Shown here in pieces: positions 1 through 8,207 of a DNA stretch of 64,000 nt. Under the pieces are notes generated by a model. That model had not been told where the DNA came from. It saw nothing but the letters and a program-made list of their open reading frames with translations, and did no database searches. Numbering within the stretch: the stretch's first letter is position 1; the number at the start of each line of letters is the position of its first letter. The stretch is from Streptomyces wuyuanensis (GTDB lineage Bacteria > Actinomycetota > Actinomycetes > Streptomycetales > Streptomycetaceae). The DNA is taken from NCBI RefSeq assembly GCF_900103455.1, contig NZ_FNHI01000006.1, positions 124,001 through 188,000 of the forward strand. Reading direction: 5' to 3'. The translations under genes and the position numbers were made by a program.

Positions 1-1
1 T

Positions 2-247
2 CCGGCGGGCGGCGCGCCCCACCCGGAGCAGGGTGGACCGGGCCGCCCGGACGACGGCGACGAACCGGGTCGGGGCACGGGCGAACGTCGCCGGGGAGCC
101 GGGGCGTCCGGCCCCGGCCGCGGCGAGCACGGCGGTGCCGGTGCCGGGCCGGCCGACGGGGAACCACTCCCGTACGACGGCCGGGCGACGACGGCGGACG
201 ACGGCGCGCCCCGCCCGGACGACGGCGGACGACGGGAGACGGCATGA
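2..247 (+). CDS. C-terminal tail of an upstream CDS (5' truncated), probably pcaB
   Basis: Frame 2 is open from the window edge to a TGA at 245-247, with strong GC-third-position bias. It is a Gly/Asp/Pro/Arg-rich tail with no recognisable domain. The stop overlaps the ATG of pcaD as ATGA, the sign of translational coupling, so this is the preceding gene of the same operon. In actinomycete pca operons the gene before pcaD is usually pcaB (3-carboxy-cis,cis-muconate cycloisomerase). That identity rests on gene order alone, because the visible part is only a low-complexity extension. Confidence 0.5.
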   Translation, partial: PAGGAPHPEQGGPGRPDDGDEPGRGTGERRRGAGASGPGRGEHGGAGAGPADGEPLPYDGRATTADDGAPRPDDGGRRETA

Positions 248-1005
248 CCACCCCCCTGCTGCACCACCGCGTCGACGGGCCCGGCGGCGCGCCCGTGCTC
301 GTACTCGGCCCGTCCCTCGGCACCTCGTTGCGCGTGTGGGAGCCGCAGACCGCCGGGCTCGCCCATGACCACCGCGTCGTCCGCTGGGACCTCCCCGGAC
401 ACGGCGGGTCCCCTGCCGGCCCCGGAGTGCTGTCCGCCGGAGCGACGGTCGCCGACCTCGGGCGGCACGTCCTGCGCATCGCCGACGCGCTCGGCGCCAG
501 GTCGTTCGCCTACGCCGGGATCTCCCTCGGCGGCGCCGTCGGCACCTGGCTGGCCGCTCACCACCCCGACCGGGTGACCCGGCTCGCGCTCGTGTGCACC
601 TCCGCGCACTTCGGCGGGCCCGGACCGTGGCGGGAACGGGCCCGGCTCGTGCGCGCCGAGGGCACCGCGCCGGTGGCCGAGTCCGCCCCCGCACGGTGGT
701 TCACCCCCGCCTTCACCGGCCATGACGAGCTCGTCACCGATCTGCTCTCCGCCGACCGGGAGACCTACGCCGTCTGCTGCGAGATCCTGGCGGGCACCGA
801 CCTGCGGCCCTACCTCGCCCGGATCGCCGCGCCCACCCTCGTGATCGCGGGCCGCGAGGACAAGGCGACACCGCCCGCCCACGGCCGTGAACTCGCCGCC
901 GGAATCCGGGGCGCGCGTTACGTCGAGGTGCCGGACGCCGCGCATCTCGCGGGAGTCGAGCGGCCGCGATCCGTACTCACCGCACTTCAGGTCCACTTCG
1001 GGTAG
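244..1005 (+). CDS. pcaD: 3-oxoadipate enol-lactonase (PcaD)
   Basis: This 253-aa alpha/beta-hydrolase should hydrolyse beta-ketoadipate enol-lactone to beta-ketoadipate in the cytosolic protocatechuate branch of aromatic degradation. The nucleophile elbow GISLGG puts Ser near residue 94. The acid is the Asp of REDKATPP (about 206) and the His is in DAAHLAGVERP (about 234). The N-terminal GPSLGTSLRVW is typical of PcaD. Length is normal for a stand-alone PcaD, with no fused PcaC domain. Its ATG overlaps the stop of the upstream gene, and pobA follows after 10 nt, so all three are probably one operon. Function by family is secure; substrate is inferred from the pobA neighbour. Confidence 0.9.
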   Translation: MTTPLLHHRVDGPGGAPVLVLGPSLGTSLRVWEPQTAGLAHDHRVVRWDLPGHGGSPAGPGVLSAGATVADLGRHVLRIADALGARSFAYAGISLGGAVGTWLAAHHPDRVTRLALVCTSAHFGGPGPWRERARLVRAEGTAPVAESAPARWFTPAFTGHDELVTDLLSADRETYAVCCEILAGTDLRPYLARIAAPTLVIAGREDKATPPAHGRELAAGIRGARYVEVPDAAHLAGVERPRSVLTALQVHFG

Positions 1006-1015
1006 AGGAGCACTG

Positions 1016-2203
1016 ATGATGCACACCACCGTCGGCATCGTCGGCGGCGGCCCCGCGGGGCTGCTGCTGGCGCGGCTGCTGCACAACGCGGGCATCGACA
1101 GCGTCGTCCTGGAGCTGCGCGACCGCGCCTACGTCGAGCAGCGCCAGCGCGCCGGCATCCTGGAGCAGGCCACCGTGGAAGCGCTGCGGGCGGCGGGGGC
1201 CGGCGAGCGCATGGACGCCGAGGGCATCCCGCACCACGGCATCGAACTCCGCTTCGGCCGACGGTCCCATCGCCTCGACTTCCCCTCCCTCACCGGCGGC
1301 CGGAGCGTCATGGTGTACGCCCAGACGGAGGTCGTGAAGGACCTGATCGCCCTTCAGCTCGCCGACGGCGGCCCGCTCCTCTTCGGTGCCGAGGTGACGT
1401 CCGTCGAGGGCGCCCAGAGCGACAGCCCGGTCGTCGAATTCGTGCAGGAGGGCCGTGCGCAGACCCTGACCTGCGACTACGTCGTGGGCTGCGACGGTTT
1501 CCACGGTGTGACGCGGGACGCGGTCCCGGAGGACGTGCGGACGACGTACGAGCGGACCCATCCGTACTCCTGGCTGGGCGTCCTCGCCGAAGCGCCGCCC
1601 GTGTACGACGAGTTGGTCTACGCCCACTCCGACCGCGGCTTCGCCCTCGCCAGCATGCGCTCCCCCACCGTGAGCCGGCTCTACCTCCAGGTGCCGAACG
1701 GCACCGATCCCGCCGACTGGTCAGCCGAGCGGATCTGGGACGAGCTCGACACCCGTCTCGCACTGGACAGGGACCCGGGCTGGAAGCTGGAACGCGGGCC
1801 GGTGACGTCCAAGGCGGTGCTCCCGATGCGCAGCCACGTCACCGAGCCGATGCGGTACGGCCGGGTCTTCCTCGCGGGCGACGCGGCGCACATCGTCCCG
1901 CCGACCGGGGCCAAGGGGCTCAATCTGGCCGCCGCCGACGTGATCGTGCTGGCCCGCGCCCTCGCACGGTGGCGGGAGACCGGCTCGGCGGAACTGCTCG
2001 ACGCATACTCCGACACCTGTCTGCGGCGGGTGTGGCGGGCGGAGCACTTCTCGTCCTTCATGACGGCGACGCTGCACACCGATCCGGCGCAGTCGCCGTT
2101 CGACACGAGGCTTCAGCTCTCCCAGCTGGAGCGCATCGCCACCTCGCCGCACGCTGCGGCCGAACTGGCCGAGAACTACACGGGCCTGCCGCTGCCCCGC
2201 TGA
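1016..2203 (+). CDS. pobA: 4-hydroxybenzoate 3-monooxygenase (PobA)
   Basis: A 395-aa FAD- and NAD(P)H-dependent aromatic hydroxylase that converts 4-hydroxybenzoate to protocatechuate, the entry substrate of the pca route. The dinucleotide-binding GxGxxG is GIVGGGPAG at residues 7-15. The second flavin motif GDAAHIVPPTGAKGLN starts near residue 288 and is nearly identical to characterised PobA proteins. The ATG at 1016 is chosen because GAGGAG lies just upstream and it gives the family length of about 394 aa; a second in-frame ATG follows directly. It lies 10 nt behind pcaD, so it is probably co-transcribed with the pca genes and regulated by aromatic substrates. Confidence 0.95.
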   Translation: MMHTTVGIVGGGPAGLLLARLLHNAGIDSVVLELRDRAYVEQRQRAGILEQATVEALRAAGAGERMDAEGIPHHGIELRFGRRSHRLDFPSLTGGRSVMVYAQTEVVKDLIALQLADGGPLLFGAEVTSVEGAQSDSPVVEFVQEGRAQTLTCDYVVGCDGFHGVTRDAVPEDVRTTYERTHPYSWLGVLAEAPPVYDELVYAHSDRGFALASMRSPTVSRLYLQVPNGTDPADWSAERIWDELDTRLALDRDPGWKLERGPVTSKAVLPMRSHVTEPMRYGRVFLAGDAAHIVPPTGAKGLNLAAADVIVLARALARWRETGSAELLDAYSDTCLRRVWRAEHFSSFMTATLHTDPAQSPFDTRLQLSQLERIATSPHAAAELAENYTGLPLPR

Positions 2204-2608
2204 CGGGTGCGGCAGGGCCGCGGAGCAGCGGCGGGGGCAAGCGCGAGAACGGGGAGGGCCGTGCGGAGCGTGTGAGGTGGCGGGGTCGGCGGCATATGTG
2301 GAGTCCTGAATCGTTCGCCTGGTGAACCTTGATTCACTCTGTGAAGGCGTACGAGTGTCGGGCCGGCCCCGCCGGGCGTCACTGAGCGGACACGGCGAAA
2401 AGCCGGGCAACGGAGGAACGGGGCGCGGAACGGGGGGCGCGGAAGGGCGGGGGCGCGGAAGGGCAGGGGCGCGGAACGGGGGGCGCGGAAGGGCGGGGGT
2501 GCGGAACGGGCGGCGCGGCCGCCGGCCGACACTGCGGCCCTTCCCCAGGGGCACTGGGCCGAGGCCACGGCAGCCGTCCCCGCGGGAGGGGCCGGGGCGC
2601 ACGAGGGC
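2204..2608. other. intergenic region between convergent genes
   Basis: No gene is supported between pobA and the convergent phosphoribosyltransferase-hydrolase gene. The region holds a purine-rich G-tract repeat (listed separately). Open frames here lack start signals and homology and follow from the extreme GC content. Confidence 0.6.
2421..2517. repeat. G-rich short tandem repeat (GGGCGCGGAA type)
   Basis: Imperfect tandem copies of GGGCGCGGAA / GGGGGCGCGGAAC run for about 95 bp in the gap between two convergent genes. One strand is strongly purine-rich, so G-quadruplex or slippage-prone structure is possible. No coding role is seen. Confidence 0.7.
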
Positions 2609-3892
2609 CTACGGCTCCTGCGGGGTCAGGTGCAGCGTGAACCAGTCGCGGGCCAGATCGGAGACCTCGTCGAGCGCCCCCGGCTCCTCGAAGAGATGTG
2701 TCGCACCCGGGACCACGGCCAGCCGGCACTCGCAGCGCAGCGCCGCCTCCGCCTGGCGGTTGAGGTCGAGGACCGTCGTGTCACGGCCCCCGACGATCAG
2801 CAGCGTCGGGGCGCGCACTCCGGGCAGCCGGGATCCGGCCAGGTCGGGCCGGCCCCCGCGCGAGACGACGGCACCGACCTCCGGGCCGGCGCTCGACGCC
2901 GCCCACAGCGCAGCGGCGGCTCCGGTGGACGCCCCGAAGTAGCCGATGGGGACGGGAGTGCGGGTGCGCAGCCACCGGGTGGCGCCCGAGAGCCGGTCCG
3001 CCAGGACCTCGATGTCGAAGACGTTCCTGCGGTCGGCGGCCTCCGGCTCGGTGAGCAGGTCGAACAGCAGGGTGCCGAGGCCGGCCGCGTTGAGGGCCGT
3101 GGCCACCGCCCGGTTGCGCGGGCTGTGCCGGCTGCTCCCGGAGCCGTGGGCGAACATCACCACCGCGGCGGCGCCGTCCGGCAGCGTCAGTTCGCCCGCG
3201 AGCCGCACCCGGCCCGCCTCCACCTCGACGCCCTCGGACTTGGCGGTCTCCGGCGGTTCGGCGGCCGACTGCGCAAGCAGCGCGACGACCTCCTCGTCCG
3301 GGGTCTGCGAGAAGTCCTGGTACCACTCCCCGACCGCCGTGAACGCCCGCGGCGTCGACAGGCACACCACCTCGTCCGCCTCGGTGCGCAGCCAGGACAC
3401 GGCATCCGGCGGGGCGACGGGGGCGGCGAGCACCACCCTGGCCGCTCCCTGGGCCCGGACGACCTCGCAGGCCGCGGCGGCGGTGGCTCCGGTCGCGATC
3501 CCGTCGTCCACGACGATCACGGTCCGGCCCCTGATCCCGATGCGCGGCCGGTCGGCCCTGAACCGCTCTGCCTGCCGGGTGAGTTCGGCGGCCTCGGCCC
3601 GTTCCACCGAGGCGACGTCCTTCTCGGAGACATGGCCCCGGCGGACGATGTCGTCGCTGATGACGCGGACGCCGCCCTCGCCGATGGCGCCGAACCCCAG
3701 CTCGCGGTGGTACGGCACGCCCAGCTTGCGTACGACGATCACGTCCAGCGGCGCGCCCAGTGCCCGCGCCACCTGGTAGGCCACCGGCACCCCGCCCCTC
3801 GGCAGCCCGAGCACGACGGGATCCGCCTCCCGCAGATGCCCGAGGGCCCCGGCGAGGCGCTGCCCCGCGTCGACGCGATCGGTGAACAGCAC
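2609..3892 (-). CDS. phosphoribosyltransferase / dienelactone-hydrolase-like fusion protein
   Basis: The 427-aa protein has two domains. Residues 1-215 form a PRTase fold with LGLPRGGVPVA near 28-38 and the PRPP loop VVDDGIATGAT at 127-137. Residues about 225-427 form an alpha/beta-hydrolase with FAHGSGSSRHSPRN, a nucleophile elbow GASTGA and a terminal His in GATHLFEEPG. This arrangement is known in actinobacteria and is often annotated simply as phosphoribosyltransferase, but its substrate is unknown to me. The GTG start at 3892 follows a G-rich ribosome site. The gene lies 80 bp behind the sulfite-oxidase-like gene on the same strand. Confidence 0.85.
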   Translation of the reverse strand: MLFTDRVDAGQRLAGALGHLREADPVVLGLPRGGVPVAYQVARALGAPLDVIVVRKLGVPYHRELGFGAIGEGGVRVISDDIVRRGHVSEKDVASVERAEAAELTRQAERFRADRPRIGIRGRTVIVVDDGIATGATAAAACEVVRAQGAARVVLAAPVAPPDAVSWLRTEADEVVCLSTPRAFTAVGEWYQDFSQTPDEEVVALLAQSAAEPPETAKSEGVEVEAGRVRLAGELTLPDGAAAVVMFAHGSGSSRHSPRNRAVATALNAAGLGTLLFDLLTEPEAADRRNVFDIEVLADRLSGATRWLRTRTPVPIGYFGASTGAAAALWAASSAGPEVGAVVSRGGRPDLAGSRLPGVRAPTLLIVGGRDTTVLDLNRQAEAALRCECRLAVVPGATHLFEEPGALDEVSDLARDWFTLHLTPQEP

Positions 3893-3972
3893 AGTGGCTC
3901 ACCCCCAACAGGGGTTCTCCTTCGAACCAACCCCATGGGGGACCGGTTCGCAAGTCGGGGCCGGGGCCGGCC

Positions 3973-5094
3973 TCACGTGCCCTCCGGGAGGCACACGACG
4001 GGGATCCGCTGTACGAGGTTGTTCCCGAAGCCGCCCCTGTTCCACGGCTGGTCGAGCGGCTGGGTGCGGCCGTCGGCGTCGGTGGCCCGCGCGACGAGCA
4101 CATGGCTCCCGGGGGTGGCCGTCCAGGCCGTGTGCCAGTGGCGCCAGGCCCAAATGCCGCCCTCCGGCGCGTCGAGCGCCGCGTCGTGCCAGGTCCGCCC
4201 GTCGTCGGAACTGATCTCCACCCGCACGACCGGGGCGTGGCCGGACCAGGCGCGGCCCTCCAGCCCGGTCCGGCCGGGGCGCAGCACCCGTGTCCGGGAC
4301 ATGAAGTCGGGAAAGCCCGGCGGGATCATCAGGGCGCGCGGGGCGATGAGGGTGACCGGCTCGCCGGGGTCGTCGGCCGACTGCCGGTAGCGGTACGCGA
4401 CCGACTGCTGGAAGCCCGTGAAGGGGGTGTCGGTCAGGCTGATGTCGCACAGCCACTTCACATGGGCCATGCCGTACCAGCCGGGCACGACCAGCCGCAG
4501 GGGATGGCCGTGCTGCGGAGGCAGCGGCTCGCCGTTCATCGCGTACGCGACCAGTACATCCGCGTCGTCGCCCATGGCCACGCGCAGCGGCAGGCTGCGG
4601 CGGTAGTCCTGTTCGACGCCGCGTTCCACCCCGTGGTCGGCTCCGGTGAACACGGCCTCGACCGCGCCGGGCTCCACTCGGGCCTCCCGCAGCAGCACGC
4701 GCAGCGGGACACCGGTCCACTCCGCGGTGCCCACGGCCTCCACCAGCCACGGCTGGCTCACCGGCCGGGGGCTGAGCCGGGCCCGCCCGTTCCCGGCGCA
4801 CTCCATCGTGACGCGGAGCGTGACGGAGGGGTAGGAGCGGAGGTCGGCGAGACCCAGCCGCAGCGGGTTCCGCACCAGCCCGCCGACCCCGATCCGCCAG
4901 TCGGCGGCCTCGGCGGCGGGGATGTCGTAGTGGACGAGGACGTAGTGCAGCCCGGGGGGCGTCAGTCCGTAACGGAGTGCCTCCAGCGGCATTCCGTGGT
5001 TGCGGGCGGCGAGGGCCAGCTCCTCCGGGCTGATGCCCTCGCCGGGTCGGGCGACCCGCCCGGGGACGCTGACCGCCGTGAGGTCCCGGTCCAT
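3973..5094 (-). CDS. sulfite oxidase-like molybdopterin oxidoreductase
   Basis: A 373-aa protein of the SUOX family: an oxidoreductase molybdopterin-binding domain (about 60-240) followed by a Mo-cofactor dimerisation domain (about 255-365). The molybdenum-ligating cysteine is visible as Cys99 in VTMECAGNGR. HGHPLRLVVPGWYGMAHVKW and the C-terminal RVEISSDDGRTW are also characteristic. There is no Tat signal or haem domain, so it is a cytosolic or partner-dependent enzyme and true sulfite oxidation is not assured. The ATG at 5094 is the best start by length, although its GGAGG lies unusually close; an upstream GTG start is possible. Confidence 0.85.
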   Translation of the reverse strand: MDRDLTAVSVPGRVARPGEGISPEELALAARNHGMPLEALRYGLTPPGLHYVLVHYDIPAAEAADWRIGVGGLVRNPLRLGLADLRSYPSVTLRVTMECAGNGRARLSPRPVSQPWLVEAVGTAEWTGVPLRVLLREARVEPGAVEAVFTGADHGVERGVEQDYRRSLPLRVAMGDDADVLVAYAMNGEPLPPQHGHPLRLVVPGWYGMAHVKWLCDISLTDTPFTGFQQSVAYRYRQSADDPGEPVTLIAPRALMIPPGFPDFMSRTRVLRPGRTGLEGRAWSGHAPVVRVEISSDDGRTWHDAALDAPEGGIWAWRHWHTAWTATPGSHVLVARATDADGRTQPLDQPWNRGGFGNNLVQRIPVVCLPEGT

Positions 5095-5152
5095 GCCTCC
5101 ATCGTGCGCCGTCCGCCGGCCGGCGGCAGCACGCGCGACCTGCAGTACGCGC

Positions 5153-6124
5153 TCAGGACCAGGAAGCGCTGGAGAACAGCCCGCCCAGTCCGAACGACCC
5201 GGTGTCGGAGAACTCCATCGGCTCCTCGTGCCTCCGGTGCCGTCCCGAGTACTCCCTCGAACCGGTCGCGTAGTCCCTCGAGCCGGTCGTGTAGCTCGAA
5301 CCGGTCGTGTAGCTGGAACCGGTCGCGTAGTCCCTCGAGCCGGTGGCGTACTCCCTCGACGGGACCGAATTGTCCCGTGAGCCACTCGAGTAGTCCCGCG
5401 GAGCGACCTGGTCGGCCTTTACGAGCTGGCCCTCGGCGGCGAGGGTCTGTACGCGCTGGAGAACCGTTCGCAGTTCCAGACCGAGCTCGTTCGCGACGAC
5501 CTGGAGATCCAGCCCGGAGTGCCAGCTCCACACCAGAACGGAATCCATCGAAGCGGACCAGACGGGACTTGCGGGCTGGGCGGACGGAACGGGCTGCACG
5601 GGCTGAACGGGTTCGGTCCAGATCTGCTCGTCGACCGCCGGAACCGAATAGGTGCCGGTCGTCTGGGACGGCTGTGCGGTGGTGTAGGGGGACACGGGCG
5701 GAGCCGAGACCGGAACCCCGGCCTGCTCCGCCCGGGGAAAAGACGCCGGGGCATCCCCGGTCGTCTGCACGGGCTCTCCGCCCATATCGGCGGATTGATC
5801 CGACATTCGTGTCAGTAGATTTGCCGCGACGGTACGCGCGCCTTCCCGGCCGACGGTCCTGCGGGCAACCCTGACCTCGCGTTCCGGCAGGCCCATCATG
5901 CCGGCGACGGTGCCGTCGTCGCCGACGACCACCGCGAATGCGGCCAGCATCCTCGTGCGATCGGCCTGGGCCTCGTCGAGTGCGCTCTGGGCCAGCCGCA
6001 CCCGGTCGTCGCTGGTGCAGAAGGCATTCGCAAGGACTGTATTTCTTTCCCACAACTCACGCGGTTCCACATACGCACAAACGCTTCGCCCGGGTCCGGG
6101 ACTCGTGCTCGCCCGAGAATTCAC
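5153..6124 (-). CDS. repeat-tailed protein of unknown function with HTH-like segments
   Basis: Not recognised beyond a conserved-looking Streptomyces protein (323 aa). Residues 25-110 are ordered and helical, with an HTH-like stretch near AGMMGLPEREVRVARRTV. A Pro/Gln/Thr-rich linker follows, then a second helical segment VVANELGLELRTVLQRVQ that again resembles a helix-turn-helix. Residues 243-294 are eight tandem units of the type RDYATGS / SYTTGS. The GTG start at 6124 has GGAG eight bases upstream. It follows the 133-aa gene by 83 bp on the same strand. A DNA-binding or assembly role is possible but not shown. Confidence 0.7.
   Translation of the reverse strand: MNSRASTSPGPGRSVCAYVEPRELWERNTVLANAFCTSDDRVRLAQSALDEAQADRTRMLAAFAVVVGDDGTVAGMMGLPEREVRVARRTVGREGARTVAANLLTRMSDQSADMGGEPVQTTGDAPASFPRAEQAGVPVSAPPVSPYTTAQPSQTTGTYSVPAVDEQIWTEPVQPVQPVPSAQPASPVWSASMDSVLVWSWHSGLDLQVVANELGLELRTVLQRVQTLAAEGQLVKADQVAPRDYSSGSRDNSVPSREYATGSRDYATGSSYTTGSSYTTGSRDYATGSREYSGRHRRHEEPMEFSDTGSFGLGGLFSSASWS
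5243..5398. repeat. in-frame tandem repeat encoding RDYATGS-type heptads
   Basis: Eight 18- or 21-bp units around CGAACCGGTCGTGTAGCT (plus-strand reading) lie inside the preceding CDS and keep frame. They encode Tyr/Ser/Thr/Gly-rich heptads and hexads. Unit number is likely to vary between strains. Confidence 0.8.
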
Positions 6125-6207
6125 ACGAAGAGCTCCAATGGCTCAAGTTTTCACGATTCACGGTCGTAGCCACCGGGACGGGGAGCGCCGGCGAGGCGGT
6201 GGGGCGG

Positions 6208-6609
6208 CTAGCGGGGCCCCGGGAGGTGCGCTACGGCACCCGGCACGCCCGGCTGTTCGGCGTCCCCGGCGGGTACCCGGGTCTCGGCGTCGGGCAGCGG
6301 CGGCAGCGGATCGCGTTCGAGCCGGAGCATGCGAAGGGTCCGCTGGGTCTCCTCCTCGAACGCGCGCAGGGAGGCGAGCCGGTCCCACTGCAGATCCCGT
6401 GCGCCCGGCAGCATCGCCCCGCGCGCCCGCCACTCGGACACCAGTTGCACGTACAGCGGTGTCTGGGCGAGCTCGCCGGGGCCGCGGTGGCGGGCGCCGG
6501 ACCGCTCGGAACCGGGACGGCGCTCCCACGCCAGGACCCCGGTCTGGGGAGCCGGAGGGGTCAGTGGGTCGGAAGCCCCGGGAGCCGGCGACGTGTTGGA
6601 AGAATTCAT
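6208..6609 (-). CDS. small protein of unknown function (133 aa)
   Basis: Residues 1-45 are Pro/Ser/Gly-rich and probably disordered. Residues 50-102 are helical and charged (PLYVQLVSEW, then DRLASLRAFEEETQRTL). No family is recognised. The ATG at 6609 lacks a clear Shine-Dalgarno sequence, so the start is tentative. The frame has consistent GC-third-position bias from this ATG to the stop, unlike the upstream part of the same open frame. It sits 83 bp before the repeat-tailed gene and may form an operon with it. The divergent gene at 6835 is a STAS protein. Confidence 0.55.
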   Translation of the reverse strand: MNSSNTSPAPGASDPLTPPAPQTGVLAWERRPGSERSGARHRGPGELAQTPLYVQLVSEWRARGAMLPGARDLQWDRLASLRAFEEETQRTLRMLRLERDPLPPLPDAETRVPAGDAEQPGVPGAVAHLPGPR

Positions 6610-6834
6610 CGAAGACAAAACGATTTCCCGCGCCGATGGACACGTCGCCGCGACGGCATGGGCCCGGCCGGCCTCCCGGCGGTGCCAGTTGATAGGGAAA
6701 GATGATCTCCGCCGCGGCCGAATGGAGCCGGCCACCTTCACCCGTATGGATCGTAGCCCGGGTGCAGTTCCCGGCACTTTTACGGTAGTTGTAGAGCGGC
6801 ATTCGGGCGGCACACCGCGAAGGGGTACAACAGG

Positions 6835-7248
6835 ATGAGCGTCGCAGAGTCGGTCGCGGTGCATTCGGATACCGCCGACCCTGGCCCCTGCGGCACTCCC
6901 GGGCGGCGAAACGACCCACCGGCGATCTCCTACTGCCGGACCATCGACCGCACGCTGGTCATCGCGCTCCGGGGCGTCCTCGACCGGGAGAGCGTCTACC
7001 CCTTGCGGCTGATGCTGACCGTCGCCGTGAAGTCCGGGTACTCGCGACTCGTCGTCGACTGCGCGGAAATCACCGACTGCGACAACGAGTTGCTGGAGCT
7101 CTTTCTCTCCTGGAAGCGCCACGACCGGAACATCGTGTTGGTCCACCCGTCCGGTCCGGTGCGCGATCTGATTGCCGCCGAGATTTCCCGGCGACTCTTT
7201 CTCTGTGCCCTTTCGGTCAAGCACGCACTGGACCTGATGGAGTGCTGA
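6835..7248 (+). CDS. STAS-domain (anti-anti-sigma-like) protein lacking the phospho-serine
   Basis: A 137-aa protein whose residues 32-130 match the STAS fold of anti-sigma factor antagonists (RTLVIALRGVLDRESVYPLR, then RLVVDCAEITDCDNELLEL). In active antagonists such as SpoIIAA or RsbV the loop after the third strand is DSSGL with a phosphorylatable Ser. Here residues 81-89 read DCDNELLEL, so the usual phosphorylation site is absent. It may act constitutively or as a scaffold. The 298 bp between this gene and the next hold no supported gene. Confidence 0.75.
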   Translation: MSVAESVAVHSDTADPGPCGTPGRRNDPPAISYCRTIDRTLVIALRGVLDRESVYPLRLMLTVAVKSGYSRLVVDCAEITDCDNELLELFLSWKRHDRNIVLVHPSGPVRDLIAAEISRRLFLCALSVKHALDLMEC

Positions 7249-7546
7249 GGGCGGGCGCCGGGGACTGGGCGGCGGAACTCGCGCAACGCGGAAGTAATTC
7301 GCCCCCGGGCCCGCGGCGGCGGGGTGGGGCCGCACGTCCGAATTGAGTACGGGAACTACGGGTTTTCGCAGCCGCCCGGGTGATTGCGTCCGCGACACGA
7401 GGCAATCCGTAATCCTTTGATCGCGAAGAGTGAAGACTGCAGCCCGTGGCCACGCACGGCGTGACACGCAGGCGAACGAAAGGCACCGCCGAGTGCGTGC
7501 ACGCCGGTGGTTCGGTCACTCCAAGTTCCGCGAGGAAGGTTCTCTG

Positions 7547-8077
7547 GTGAGCCGTACAATCCGCAGTTCCCGCACGAAGACCGCCATGCTGGTTTCGGCC
7601 GGCACCGTCGCCGCTCTGCTCAGCGTCGTTCCGAGCACCGCGGCCGTGGCCGACACGCTGCCCGCCTCCACCGCCTCCACCACCGAGCTGCCGGGTTCGG
7701 GCGCTCTGGTGATGAGCTTCGACGACGACCGCCGCGGCGAGCGCGGCGAGCGCGGCGAGCGCGGCGAGCGTGGCGAGCAGGGCCCTCCCGGACCGCAGGG
7801 CCCCGAGGGTGAGCTCGACACCTACGTCGTGACCGGCCCGGCCACGAGCCCTGACGCTCTCGTCGGCACGGACGTCACGTCGACCGCGCTGTGCCTGGGC
7901 AACGACATCGCCATCGGCGGTGGCTACGACACCACCGACCTCCTGTCCATCGACGTCGAGGACAGCGCGCCGGTGTTCGTCGGCACGGGTCCCGCCACCG
8001 GATGGAGGGCGACCGCCTCGGTCCTCGCCCTGGGCGGCTCGATCACCGCCTACGCGGTCTGCCACGACGTGGAGTAG
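7547..8077 (+). CDS. secreted protein with short collagen-like Gly-X-Y tract
   Basis: A 176-aa exported protein. The GTG start at 7547 has GAGGAAGG eight bases upstream. Residues 1-35 form a Sec signal (basic SRTIRSSRTK, hydrophobic core, cleavage near AVA-DT). Residues 64-89 are nine Gly-X-Y triplets, first GER repeats then GPPGPQGPEGE. The C-terminal 85 residues (YVVTGPATSP to TAYAVCHDVE) are a beta-rich domain with two cysteines. Short collagen-like tracts usually drive trimerisation; binding partners are unknown. It ends just before a strong bidirectional terminator facing a PP2C gene. Confidence 0.8.
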   Translation: MSRTIRSSRTKTAMLVSAGTVAALLSVVPSTAAVADTLPASTASTTELPGSGALVMSFDDDRRGERGERGERGERGEQGPPGPQGPEGELDTYVVTGPATSPDALVGTDVTSTALCLGNDIAIGGGYDTTDLLSIDVEDSAPVFVGTGPATGWRATASVLALGGSITAYAVCHDVE

Positions 8078-8130
8078 TTCCTGTGCAAGGAGCGGTGGGG
8101 CACCGGTTGTTCGCCCCACCGCGCACGAGG

Positions 8131-8165
8131 ACGGTGCCCCGGAGCTTCGGCTCCGCGGGCACCGT
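8131..8165. terminator. bidirectional hairpin terminator with TTCG loop
   Basis: ACGGTGCCC with GGAGC, loop TTCG, then GCTCC with GGGCACCGT: a long near-perfect stem with the stable UUCG tetraloop, between two convergent genes. Confidence 0.85.
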
Positions 8166-8207
8166 TCCCGTTTTCCGGCCGACGACGATCTGACGGGTCG
8201 CCCTCCG

